Shown here in pieces: positions 19,850-28,007 of a DNA stretch of 36,099 nucleotides. Within the stretch, counting starts at the first letter, position 1. Every line of letters begins with the position of its first letter. This DNA is from CALNYS01 sp964639935 (GTDB taxonomy: Bacteria > Planctomycetota > Phycisphaerae > Phycisphaerales > UBA1924): positions 1 to 36,099 of the forward strand of contig CAZXGT010000012.1 of NCBI GenBank assembly GCA_964639935.1, read 5' to 3'. Below the pieces are notes generated by a model that did no database searches, was not told the DNA's origin, and worked only from the letters and a program-made list of their open reading frames with translations. The position numbers were made by a program, and so were the translations under genes.

Positions 19850-21031
19850 TCAGCGCGGAAGTCGCCCGCGAGCGGGGGCGATCGCTCCGGCGAGCAGCGG
19901 GATCGCCACGCCGAGCGGCACCGCCCAGAACGCCCCCAGCACCGCGCCCGCGACGATCGCCGGCGTCGCCAGGGCCACGCTCGCCCAGAACCAGGACGAG
20001 AACCGCGCCCCGAGCCGCTCCCGCCGGGGCCGCGCGAGCAAAAACCACGCCGCCGCCGGGAAGGGCAGCGCGTAGAACAGCAGGAACGACTCGTAGAGCG
20101 TCCGGCTCGTCGGCTGATCGAGAAGCCTCACCGCCAGATCCGGCGCAAAGGCCATCGCCGCGCACGCAAGCGCGAGCGCGAGAAAGCCGACCGGCGCCCG
20201 TCCGCCGCTCCGAGGCCCAAGCCCCGCCGGCCATCCCCGCGAGCGCAGCTCCCGCAGATGGACGCCGATCGTGAACGTCCCCTGAAGCAGCAGGTGCAGC
20301 AGGATGTAGTGGCTGAACCACCCCGAGAGATAGCCGCCCGCGTAGAACGCCGTCAGCGCGATATTCATCAGGAAAAACACGCCGAAACCCAGCGCGAACG
20401 CCGCCGACCCCGCCCGACCCCGCGTCTCCTCGCGCACGCGGAGGATCGTCAGATCAAGGTGCGGGCACAGCAGGAACCCGAAGGCGAGCCCCGCGCTGTA
20501 GAAGGAAAGCGCCCACGGGCTGAGAATCACGCCCTCAAGCGGCGGCGGCGCGAGCGCGTTCCCCATGGACGTGCGCAGCGCGGCGATCATCAGGATCGGC
20601 CCGATCGGGAGCAGCGCCAGCGCCGCCGTCCGCCACCCCGCCGAGCTCAGGCGGGACATCGCCCACCCGAAGAGCAGCGCCGCGACCGGCGCGGCGACCG
20701 ACCCGGCCGGCGGCAGCCACGGGAGCGCCGACTCGCGCGTCATCCACCCGAGAAACCCGACGTGGAACAGAATCGTCACCACGCTGAACCAGCGCATCGC
20801 CGCGATCCCGCGCTCGCGGAAACGCCCCGCCGCCTCGGGCGTGCGATGCACGAACCCGACCGCCGCCGCCCCGATCACGTTCGGGACCGCGAACGCGAAC
20901 CACCCCGCGGCGCCGAAGTCGTGGATGAGATAGATCGGCAGCCACATCCCGATGCACCACGTCCACGAGCAGGCGAGAAAAGCCGCCTGGCCCAGAACGC
21001 TCGGTTGGGATGCTGATGGGGCGGAGCTCAC
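19850..21031 (-). CDS. Uncharacterised multi-pass membrane protein
   Basis: A 393-residue hydrophobic protein with about 10 to 12 predicted membrane segments and few soluble loops. The start is GTG 21031 (VSSAPSASQPSVLGQAAF), 13 bases downstream of the previous gene's stop; the frame is open upstream inside that gene but in a different, basic composition. Landmarks are FAVPNVIGAAAVGFVHRTPE, SFYSAGLAFGFLLCPHLDLT (residues near 190) and ILLHLLLQGTFTIGVHL. I do not recognise the family. The conserved-looking PHLDLTILR segment and paired prolines suggest a transporter or an enzyme with a membrane-embedded site, but this is a guess. Expression with the gene upstream is likely. Confidence 0.8.
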   Translation of the reverse strand: MSSAPSASQPSVLGQAAFLACSWTWCIGMWLPIYLIHDFGAAGWFAFAVPNVIGAAAVGFVHRTPEAAGRFRERGIAAMRWFSVVTILFHVGFLGWMTRESALPWLPPAGSVAAPVAALLFGWAMSRLSSAGWRTAALALLPIGPILMIAALRTSMGNALAPPPLEGVILSPWALSFYSAGLAFGFLLCPHLDLTILRVREETRGRAGSAAFALGFGVFFLMNIALTAFYAGGYLSGWFSHYILLHLLLQGTFTIGVHLRELRSRGWPAGLGPRSGGRAPVGFLALALACAAMAFAPDLAVRLLDQPTSRTLYESFLLFYALPFPAAAWFLLARPRRERLGARFSSWFWASVALATPAIVAGAVLGAFWAVPLGVAIPLLAGAIAPARGRLPR

Positions 21032-21044
21032 GGGAGGCCCCGAT

Positions 21045-21776
21045 TCAGGCGCGATCGCCGGAGGCCGCGGCCTTCTCTTCCTCGGCCAGCCGCTGCATCT
21101 GACGCTCGCGCTTGCGCCGCTCGCGATCACGGGCCTTCTGGGCCCGCTCCTTCGCCATCGCCTTGGGCGTGACGTGGAAGGTCGCGGTGCTCCGGCCCAC
21201 GCGTCGCTCGCTGCGGCCCTCGCCCGCCTGCTTGAGCGCCTGATAGATATCGATATCGACGGTGATGTTGAACTCCCCGCCCTTCTCGACGAGCTCGTGC
21301 AGGTCCGCGTCGGTCCTCACCTTGTAGACCGCCGGGCCGAAGCACGGCAGGCGGAACTTGTAGTGCAGCTCCTTGCAGACCACCGTGTAGTCCCCGCCGA
21401 CCACGTCAAAGACGTACATCCCGCCCGCGATCTCGGAGTTCGCAAGCAGCGCCGCGCCCGCCATCGCGCTGTACCAGTTGCGGTTGAACCGCCGGAAGGG
21501 GAGCAGCGCCACGAAGGGCGGCGGCCCCTCGCCCTCAGCCTCCTGGCGGACCTTCTTGATGCCCGAGCGGTACGCGATCGGGAGCCAGATCCACGAGCAG
21601 ACCTTGTGCCAGAAGTTGTTCCGCGTCGAGAGCCGAGAGACCCACGCCTCGAGCTTCTCCCAGAACGTCTTCTTGCGGTCCTCGACCCGCTCCACGCCCG
21701 CTGGCGTGTCGATGAAGACATCGCGCTGCGACCGCGAATCGGTCTCGGCTCGCGGACTGTCGAGAGTGCTCGGCAC
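21045..21776 (-). CDS. Possible hot-dog-fold (DUF4442-like) protein with basic tail
   Basis: A 243-residue protein starting at GTG 21776. The central part (about residues 65-200) resembles DUF4442/YiiD-type thioesterase-like hot-dog domains: PFRRFNRNWYSAMAGAALL, NSEIAGGMYVFDVVGGDY, then alternating strands (FNITVDIDIYQAL, TATFHVTPKAM). The family match is tentative. The N-terminal 40 residues are charged and Ser-rich. The last 45 residues (from KAMAKERAQKARDRERRKRE) form a highly charged, probably helical tail unlike simple thioesterases, perhaps for RNA or partner binding. It lies just upstream of the membrane-protein gene on the same strand. Confidence 0.6.
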   Translation of the reverse strand: MPSTLDSPRAETDSRSQRDVFIDTPAGVERVEDRKKTFWEKLEAWVSRLSTRNNFWHKVCSWIWLPIAYRSGIKKVRQEAEGEGPPPFVALLPFRRFNRNWYSAMAGAALLANSEIAGGMYVFDVVGGDYTVVCKELHYKFRLPCFGPAVYKVRTDADLHELVEKGGEFNITVDIDIYQALKQAGEGRSERRVGRSTATFHVTPKAMAKERAQKARDRERRKRERQMQRLAEEEKAAASGDRA

Positions 21777-21871
21777 GGCTCTGCTTTCTCGCGGGGCTGG
21801 CGTCTCCTGCGGACCCGTCAGTTTAGGGCGTCATCACCCGCCGGGGTGCGTCCATGATGGTACCGGAGAGT

Positions 21872-22741
21872 TCACCCGAGCGCTCCCGCGACGGGCGCCT
21901 CGGTCAGCGTGTACTGCCCCGGCTTCTCCCTCGAGGGCTCGGCCCGCCAAAGCGGAGGCCCCGGCTCGTGATCGAGCGCCAGCGTCCAGGCGCCCTCGCT
22001 CGCCCGGCCGAGCAGCATGCTCTTGGAGCCCATGTTCGTGTACGGCTCGACGTCGTAGGCGAGATTGAACGCCGCCCCGACGTGGTTCGCCGTCGGCATC
22101 ACGTCGCCCGGGTAGCACACGGTCCCGCCATCGGCGGCCTCGAACGCCACCGCCTGCTGGCCCCACGTGTGCCCCGGAACCGGGATCGCCCGCATCCCGG
22201 GCAGGATCTCCGCCTCTCCCTCGATGAGCCGCACGCGCTCGCGGATCGGCTCCAGATGCTCCCGCAGGTACGTCTTGTGCATCGTGGACCGGTTCGCCAG
22301 CGCGTCCTCCCACTCGAGGCGCTGCGCGACGACCTCCGCGTTCGGGAAGTTCAGCTCGGGCGTCTCGCCGTCAGGGCCCCACCGCGTCAGCCCGCCCGCG
22401 TGATCAAAGTGCAGGTGCGTCACGACGACCGTATCGATGTCCTTCGGGTCGCAATCCGCCTCGTGCAGCGCGTCGACGATCGTCCGGTCCTCCTGGGCGT
22501 AGATGTCGCGGAGCTTCTTCGGGAACTTGTCGCCGATCCCGCACTCGATGAGCGCGAGCGAGCCCGACCGCTCGAGCAGCAGGCAGTTCTGCTCAAGCGG
22601 GATGCGGTTGCGATCGTCGGGCTCGACCAGCTTCACCCAGAGGGGCTTGGGGATGATCCCGAACATGGCCCCGCCGTCGAGGCGGAAACCGCCCGCGCGC
22701 AGGAGCCGCCAGCTCCACCCGTTGCCGCTCGCGTCGATCAA
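21872..22741 (-). CDS. Metallo-beta-lactamase-fold hydrolase
   Basis: A 289-residue MBL-superfamily protein with the zinc motif THLHFDHAGG (HxHxDH), a later metal histidine in VPGHTWGQQAV, the bridging aspartate in CYPGDVMP, and LALDHEPGPP as the last histidine region. The arrangement resembles AHL lactonase or other quorum-quenching-like hydrolases, but substrate class cannot be read from sequence. The start is TTG 22741 with GAGAGG five bases before it. It follows FloA by 32 bases and runs the same way. No signal peptide was seen. Confidence 0.9.
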   Translation of the reverse strand: MIDASGNGWSWRLLRAGGFRLDGGAMFGIIPKPLWVKLVEPDDRNRIPLEQNCLLLERSGSLALIECGIGDKFPKKLRDIYAQEDRTIVDALHEADCDPKDIDTVVVTHLHFDHAGGLTRWGPDGETPELNFPNAEVVAQRLEWEDALANRSTMHKTYLREHLEPIRERVRLIEGEAEILPGMRAIPVPGHTWGQQAVAFEAADGGTVCYPGDVMPTANHVGAAFNLAYDVEPYTNMGSKSMLLGRASEGAWTLALDHEPGPPLWRAEPSREKPGQYTLTEAPVAGALG

Positions 22742-22773
22742 ACCGACCTCTCAGACTCGTCTCGGAACCGGCC

Positions 22774-23808
22774 TCAGCCGCCGTTGTTGCTCTGGCTCTG
22801 ACCGGGGGTCGGGCCGGAGCCGTCGCCCGATCCCGCGATGCTCGAGCGCATCGTCGTGTCGGCGTTGATGTTCTTCATCCGGTAGTAGTCCATCACGCCA
22901 AGGTTGCCCGAGCGGAACGCCTCGGCCATCGCCTTGGGCACCTCCGCCTCCGCGAGCACCACCAGCGCCCGGTTCTCCTGAATCTTCGCCTTGTTCTCCT
23001 GCTCGAGCGCGACCGCCATCGCCCGGCGCTTCTCGGCCTCCGCCTGGTAGCGCCGCTTGTCCGCCTCGGCCTGATCCGCCTGAAGCTTCGCGCCGATGTT
23101 GTCCCCGACGTCGATGTCCGCGATGTCGATCGACAGGATCTCGAACGCTGTCCCCGCGTCCAGCCCGCGGTCGAGCACGATCCGCGAGATCGAATCCGGG
23201 TTCTCGAGGACCGCCTTGTGCGAGTCCGCCGAGCCGATCGTCGAGACGATGCCCTCGCCCACGCGAGCGATGATCGTCTCCTCCGTCGCGCCGCCGATCA
23301 AACGCTGGATGTTCGCCCGCACCGTCACCCGGGCCCGAGCCCGAAGCTGAATCCCGTCCTTGGCGACCGCGTCGACCGTCCCGCGCCCCTGCGACGGGTT
23401 CGGGCAGTCGATCACCTTCGGGTTCACCGAGGTCTGCACCGCGTCGAGGATGTCGCGCCCGGCGAGGTCGATCGCGCACGCCTGAATCCACGGCAGCTCA
23501 ATCTTCGCCCGGTCCGCCGCGATCAGCGCGTTCACCACGTACGGCACGCGCCCGCCGGCCAGGTAATGCGCCTCGAGATCGGCCGTCGACAGATCGATCC
23601 CCGCCTTCACACCCTTGATCCGGCTCAGCACGATGACCCGCGGGTCCACCTTGCGAAGACGCATCCCGATGAGCTCGAAGAAGCTGACCTTGGCGCCCGA
23701 GAGCAACGCCTGCAACCAGAGGTTGGCGAATTGGGCAAGGACGAAGAAGATGATCAGGCCGACGAGACCGACGACGATCAGCAGGCCGATGAGAATGGTG
23801 TCGTTCAT
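22774..23808 (-). CDS. floA: Flotillin-like protein FloA
   Basis: A 344-residue membrane-microdomain scaffold of the YqfA/FloA type. An N-terminal hydrophobic hairpin (ILIGLLIVVGLVGLIIFFVL) anchors it. It is followed by FELIGMRLRKVDPRVIVLSRI, a PHB-like core (IELPWIQACAIDLAGRDILD, VNPKVIDCPNPSQGRGTVDA), and a helical region rich in Ala/Glu/Lys repeats (QADQAEADKRRYQAEAEKRR) for oligomerisation. The Gly/Ser/Asn-rich tail (SGPTPGQSQSNNGG) is variable in the family. It is downstream of two NfeD genes, which matches the usual partner order. The length is near the family's 330. Confidence 0.95.
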   Translation of the reverse strand: MNDTILIGLLIVVGLVGLIIFFVLAQFANLWLQALLSGAKVSFFELIGMRLRKVDPRVIVLSRIKGVKAGIDLSTADLEAHYLAGGRVPYVVNALIAADRAKIELPWIQACAIDLAGRDILDAVQTSVNPKVIDCPNPSQGRGTVDAVAKDGIQLRARARVTVRANIQRLIGGATEETIIARVGEGIVSTIGSADSHKAVLENPDSISRIVLDRGLDAGTAFEILSIDIADIDVGDNIGAKLQADQAEADKRRYQAEAEKRRAMAVALEQENKAKIQENRALVVLAEAEVPKAMAEAFRSGNLGVMDYYRMKNINADTTMRSSIAGSGDGSGPTPGQSQSNNGG

Positions 23809-23935
23809 CGCGAAGTCCGATTCCTGAGGTTCCCGGCGCGGGTTTCTCCCGCTCCGCCAGCGCGCCGCAGGCGACGCGCCGACCGCAGTCTAGCTGCTCG
23901 CCAGCCTCCAGAGGCGTCGACGCGCCGACTCGCGC

Positions 23936-24439
23936 TCAAGAGATCCGTCGCACCTTCAGGCTCATCCCGTCAACCCCCGTCACCTTCACCCGATCGCCCC
24001 GCTCCACCGCCGGGCCCTGCGCGAGCCCCTCATGACGCTCGCCCTCGATCTCCACCTGCCCAACGGGACGGCAATCCGTCAACGCCGAGCCCTGCTTCCC
24101 GATCAGGGTCGCCATCTGCGCCCGCTCCCGCTCGCGCTGCTCGGCGTCTGCCCGCGCGTGCTCGGCGCCCTCGGTCCCCGGCGAGCCCAGGATCATCGCC
24201 CGACCCACCGGCGTGTGAGGCCAGATCTTGAGCATCATCCATACCGCCACCGGCGAGAGGATCATCAGCGCCGCAAGCGACGTCAGCCCCCACGTCATCG
24301 AGTGCTGAAAGAACGCGATCACCCCCGCGATCCCCGAGAGCGCCGCCATCCCCCCGAGCAGCCCGCCGGACGGGATGAACAGCTCCAGCACCAGCAGCAG
24401 CGCCCCCAGCGCAAAGAGACCGAATCCCCACAGCAGCAT
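23936..24439 (-). CDS. NfeD-like protein, short form
   Basis: A 167-residue membrane protein with three or four helices (LWGFGLFALGALLLVLELFI, GIAGVIAFF, LTSLAALMILSPVAVWMML), then a C-terminal OB-fold NfeD domain (GKQGSALTDCRPVGQVEIEG to VKVTGVDGMSLKVRRI). The family partners flotillins and stomatins. The start is ATG 24439 (MLLWGFG), which follows the longer NfeD stop by eight bases with ACGAGG just ahead. The next gene, FloA, is 127 bases further on. A membrane-microdomain role is inferred from the set. Confidence 0.9.
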   Translation of the reverse strand: MLLWGFGLFALGALLLVLELFIPSGGLLGGMAALSGIAGVIAFFQHSMTWGLTSLAALMILSPVAVWMMLKIWPHTPVGRAMILGSPGTEGAEHARADAEQRERERAQMATLIGKQGSALTDCRPVGQVEIEGERHEGLAQGPAVERGDRVKVTGVDGMSLKVRRIS

Positions 24440-24447
24440 CGCCTCGT

Positions 24448-26154
24448 TCAACCGCTCGCCTCCCGCTCCGCCCGCTCCACCACGATCCGGTACTTCTCCA
24501 CCTTCATCACGCGGACCGTTTCGCCCGCGTCGATGAACCCCATGCCCGCGACCACGTCGACCAGCTCGCCCGCGAACTCCGCGTCGCCCGCGGGCCGGAG
24601 CGGCGTCGTCGCCACGCCCACGTCGCCCACGCTCACCAGCGCCTTGGCCTCGTCGCGCGTCAGCGAGCTCGGGCCCGCCTCGTCGTTCTCGAGCGTGATC
24701 GGATCGCCGCTCCGCGCCGCCAGCACCAGCCTGCTCAGTAGCGGGAGCGACCCGTGGTACCGAGAGATGAAGAACATCGCCACCCCCGCCGACGCCCCCG
24801 AAACCAGCACCGTCGCCAGAGCGTGCAGAAGATCCCGCGACTCCGACGGCGAGTTCGGAAAAAGAGGCCCCGGACCGATCACCGCCCCCACCAGCCCCAC
24901 GAACAGCACGATCAGACCGCTCAGCCCGAAGACCCCGAACCCGGGGAGCACCAAAAGCTCCAGCACGAGCAGCCCGATCCCGAGCAGAATCGCCGCCAGC
25001 GCCCACCACGCCGCCGCCCCCACCAGCGCGGGCGGGCCGATCAACAGCCCCAGCGCCGCCAGCGCCACCGCGCCCGGAAGCCCTACCCCCGGCGCGATCA
25101 TCTCCGTGAACGCCGCGACCAGAAAGATCGCGATCAGGATCCCACGCACCCACAGGCTCGTCATCGCCCGCACCAGGTGCTCTGACCACGTCATCTCCGC
25201 CACCGACACGTTCGTCGCGCCGAAGTACGCCTGCAGCGCCCCGCGGTCCGCGATCGTCTCCGCCGCCAGCCCGTACCGCAGCAGATCCTCGGTCTTGAGC
25301 GTCAGGAGCGATTCCCCGTCCGTCGCGTACTCCACCAGACGCCAGTCGCTCGCCTCCTCGCCCGTCAGATCGGGTACGGCCGGGGGCAGCTCCTGCATCT
25401 GCTCGACCGCCGAGCGAATCTCAGGGTCGAGCGGATCCCCCGCCGGCTGCGTGTCCGCGCTCGCCTGCGTCACCCCGGAGGCCGCCCGCACGTTCTCCCG
25501 AGGCGGATCCTCCCCGAAGAGCCCGCGGTACTGGCTCTCGGTCACGAACACCCGTCGCCCCGTCTCGGCGTTCTCGATGAGCCACAGCTCGATCCCGAGT
25601 GTCAAAAAGGCCTGCACGAGCCGCTCGTCGTACCCGTGACGACGGGCCGAATCGACGATCTCCGTGATCAGCGGCTGGAGGATCTTCTGCCGCTCCGTCC
25701 GCTCCAGACCCTGAGCGAATGTCACCGGGTTCATCGCCACCGGCGCCGCGTCGCCCATCGTCGCGTAGGGCGCCACCACGATCTCCTCGCACGCCAGCGC
25801 GATGATCGCCCCGCCCGAATACGCGTCCGGGTTCACCCACGCCACTGTCGGCAATGGGGAGCTCTTGATCATGTTGCAGATCTCGAGGACCGCCCCGACT
25901 TCGCCCCCGGGCGTGTCGAGCTCGAAAACGACGGCGTCGGCGCCCGATTCCCTCGCGAGCTTCAACCGGCGCTCCACGCTCAGCGCGGTGTACCGGTTGA
26001 TCTCGCCCTGGATCGGCAGGATCGCGAGGTTGTCCGCCTGCCGCGCCGCCGCCACGGACGCCGGCGCCTGACTCGGCGCAGACGATTGGGCCGGCGAGAC
26101 TCCCGCCAGAAGCGCCGACCACAGAACCATCCACACCGTCGCTCGGAACTTCAT
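24448..26154 (-). CDS. NfeD-like protein, long form with ClpP-class protease domain
   Basis: A 568-residue NfeD1b-type protein. A signal peptide (MKFRATVWMVLWSALLAGVS) leads to a ClpP/SppA-like Ser protease domain, with LDTPGGEVGAVLEICNMI and catalytic Ser113 in AYSGGAIIALACEE, then ATMGDAAPV; Lys157 in ERQKILQ is a candidate general base as in archaeal 1510-N. A long linker precedes four or five membrane helices (about 340-480), including VELLVLPGFGVFGLSGL-type segments, and an OB-fold C-terminal NfeD domain. Family members cleave stomatin-like partners; here FloA is probably the target. The start is ATG 26154; the frame upstream is shadow inside the AraC gene. Confidence 0.93.
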   Translation of the reverse strand: MKFRATVWMVLWSALLAGVSPAQSSAPSQAPASVAAARQADNLAILPIQGEINRYTALSVERRLKLARESGADAVVFELDTPGGEVGAVLEICNMIKSSPLPTVAWVNPDAYSGGAIIALACEEIVVAPYATMGDAAPVAMNPVTFAQGLERTERQKILQPLITEIVDSARRHGYDERLVQAFLTLGIELWLIENAETGRRVFVTESQYRGLFGEDPPRENVRAASGVTQASADTQPAGDPLDPEIRSAVEQMQELPPAVPDLTGEEASDWRLVEYATDGESLLTLKTEDLLRYGLAAETIADRGALQAYFGATNVSVAEMTWSEHLVRAMTSLWVRGILIAIFLVAAFTEMIAPGVGLPGAVALAALGLLIGPPALVGAAAWWALAAILLGIGLLVLELLVLPGFGVFGLSGLIVLFVGLVGAVIGPGPLFPNSPSESRDLLHALATVLVSGASAGVAMFFISRYHGSLPLLSRLVLAARSGDPITLENDEAGPSSLTRDEAKALVSVGDVGVATTPLRPAGDAEFAGELVDVVAGMGFIDAGETVRVMKVEKYRIVVERAEREASG

Positions 26155-26179
26155 TCGGGCGAGTATAGGACCCCGAGTC

Positions 26180-27322
26180 TTAGACTTGGGTCGCCAACTC
26201 CGGCTCTCCATTCTTGGAGCCCGTCTCCTCCGCGAACCGCCGCTGGTACTCCGACGGGGACACGCCCAGAATTCGCCGGAAGGTCGACGTGAAATGCGCG
26301 TGATTCGCGAAGCCGACCTCATCGGCGATCGAGCCGATCGGCTCCCGCCCGCACCGCAGGCGCCACCGCGCGACCTGAAGCTGCTTGAGAAGCTGGTACT
26401 GCTTGGGCGAGACGCCCACATGCTTCGTGAACACCCGGTGGAAGTGGAAGGGCGACACGTCCACCACCGCGGCCAGATCCGAGAGCGTCGGACCCTCGTT
26501 GTAGTGGTCATGCAGGTAGCCCAGCGCCTCGGCCACCCGTGCGTCGTCCACCAGACCGACCGCCGGGAGCTCGTCCTCGTCGATCGTCCGTATCTCAAAG
26601 AGCGTGTGCTCCGCCTCGGCCTTGGCGATCACCCGCCTCGAGCGGCACCGAACCCAGCGCGACTCGCTCCCGACCCGCACGACCATGTCGCACCCGCGAC
26701 CCACGCGCTCGCCGGTCGACGTCACCGGCCACCGCTGGTCCCGGATCGCGCCGAGCTCCTGGATCAACGCCGAGCTGTCGACGTCCTGGATCACCCACCG
26801 CAGCTTGCACACCGGATCCGCATGGATGAGCCGTTTGTCGCGGCCGACGAGCATCAGCGAGAGACCGAACTCGTCCGGGTTGTTGAACTGCGACTGCCAG
26901 AGCTTCACGAGCGACGAGAGCGCCTCGCGCTGCACGTCGGTGTAGCCGTCCTTGTCCGCCACGAAAAGCGCGAACCACTGGCGGCCGTCCTCGCGCGACT
27001 CCGGCCGGCACACCCACAGCGCCTCGCGCTCGCCCGACCCCTTCCAGCCGCCCTTGACCGAGAGCCCCGTCTCATCGAGCGATTCGACCGCCGTCACGTC
27101 TCGCGCAGCGCGATGGAAGCCGCCGCTGCGGTCGTCTTGGTCTATCCACTCCTCGAGCGATGCCGCCGTGATCCCGTGAACCGAAAGCACCTCGTCGAGC
27201 GAAGGGCGGTCCGCGGCGATCAGCCCCACGGCGATCGCACGCGTCGGCGCGATCAGGCGCGCGGCCTCAAGGCCTCCGCCCGACCACGGCGTGTCTGTCC
27301 GAAACATATGAGACAGCTTCAC
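26180..27322 (-). CDS. AraC-family regulator with GAF/PAS-like sensor region
   Basis: A 380-residue protein with the AraC/XylS DNA-binding domain at about residues 259-365: LSDLAAVVDVSPFHFHRVFT (first helix-turn-helix) and IADEVGFANHAHFTSTFRRI (second), ending GVSPSEYQRRF. The N-terminal 250 residues are not a cupin. Residues 20-145 look GAF-like (WFALFVADKDGYTDVQREAL), and 150-240 look PAS-like (SLMLVGRDKRLIHADPVC), followed by RWVRCRSRRVIAK. The start is GTG 27322, with GGAG six bases before; M6 is possible. The ligand is unknown. The NfeD gene lies 25 bases downstream, so regulation of the NfeD-floA set is possible but unproven. Confidence 0.88.
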   Translation of the reverse strand: MKLSHMFRTDTPWSGGGLEAARLIAPTRAIAVGLIAADRPSLDEVLSVHGITAASLEEWIDQDDRSGGFHRAARDVTAVESLDETGLSVKGGWKGSGEREALWVCRPESREDGRQWFALFVADKDGYTDVQREALSSLVKLWQSQFNNPDEFGLSLMLVGRDKRLIHADPVCKLRWVIQDVDSSALIQELGAIRDQRWPVTSTGERVGRGCDMVVRVGSESRWVRCRSRRVIAKAEAEHTLFEIRTIDEDELPAVGLVDDARVAEALGYLHDHYNEGPTLSDLAAVVDVSPFHFHRVFTKHVGVSPKQYQLLKQLQVARWRLRCGREPIGSIADEVGFANHAHFTSTFRRILGVSPSEYQRRFAEETGSKNGEPELATQV

Positions 27323-27387
27323 TTACGGCTCCAGCTTGTCGGTTTTCCAACGCCCTCGGCTCCCGAGGACGCTGGATGAAGAGCGTT

Positions 27388-27921
27388 TTAAGGGTAGGCC
27401 TGTTCGCGAAAGACGTGATCGTGATAGCGCTCAGATTGCTCAAGAGTCGCCCGAATGGGGGTTTCCGAGCAGTCCAGATGAAGAACGCCGAGCCCCTGCT
27501 CGTGCGCGCGAAGCGCCGGCCAGATGTGCTGGGCGTCCGTCTCGGGCATCGGAAGGTCGGGGAGCTCCTCCGGGCGTCGCCACTCGAGCTGCCCCTCGTC
27601 CATCTCCCGCGCTTCCACCTCGACAGGGTGTGTCACGCGGTAGACGAACATCAGCCAATGTGTGTCGCCCCCGTAGGCGCACTCGCTCACGATCAGCGTC
27701 AGGCGCAGGGCGTCGATCGACACGTCGATGCCGGCCTCTTCGCGAATCTCGCGCTGCGCGCACTGCGCCGGACTCTCGCCGATCGCCGTCTCGAGCTTCC
27801 CGCCGATCGGCGAATACAGCCCCTTGTTGGGCTCCTTCGCGCGATGCAGCAAAAGCACGCGGCCGTCCGCGTCCCGCAGGTCGCACAGCACGGCGATCTT
27901 GTAAGGGATGGATGCGTCCAT
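27388..27921 (-). CDS. Nudix hydrolase with expanded box
   Basis: A 177-residue protein from ATG 27921 (MDASIPYKIAVLCDLRD); a GTG eight codons upstream is possible. The Nudix motif reads GGKLETAIGESPAQCAQ then REIREEAGI. Two extra residues between the glycine and the first glutamate make it Gx7Ex7REUxEExGU. The C-terminal 90 residues include THWLMFVYRV, EWRRPEELPDLPMPETDAQ and an aromatic/acidic tail. It may hydrolyse a nucleotide sugar or a damaged nucleotide; the exact substrate is not known. The start faces murC with about 86 bases between. Confidence 0.87.
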   Translation of the reverse strand: MDASIPYKIAVLCDLRDADGRVLLLHRAKEPNKGLYSPIGGKLETAIGESPAQCAQREIREEAGIDVSIDALRLTLIVSECAYGGDTHWLMFVYRVTHPVEVEAREMDEGQLEWRRPEELPDLPMPETDAQHIWPALRAHEQGLGVLHLDCSETPIRATLEQSERYHDHVFREQAYP

Positions 27922-28007
27922 ATTGTTCAACTTACACGCTTCCACAGTTCCGTGCCGAGCGCCCGCCGTTGCACCGGCGAGCCCCGTCGACCCGATACCC
28001 TGTGATT

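Noticed and set aside
27336..28007. A 224-codon upstream extension of the murC frame.
   Set aside because: It is antisense to the second Nudix gene, is Arg/Pro-rich, and MurC homologues start near GTG 28008.
27922..28007. TTGCAC / GATACC as a murC promoter.
   Set aside because: The spacing and -10 match are poor; nothing separates it from chance.
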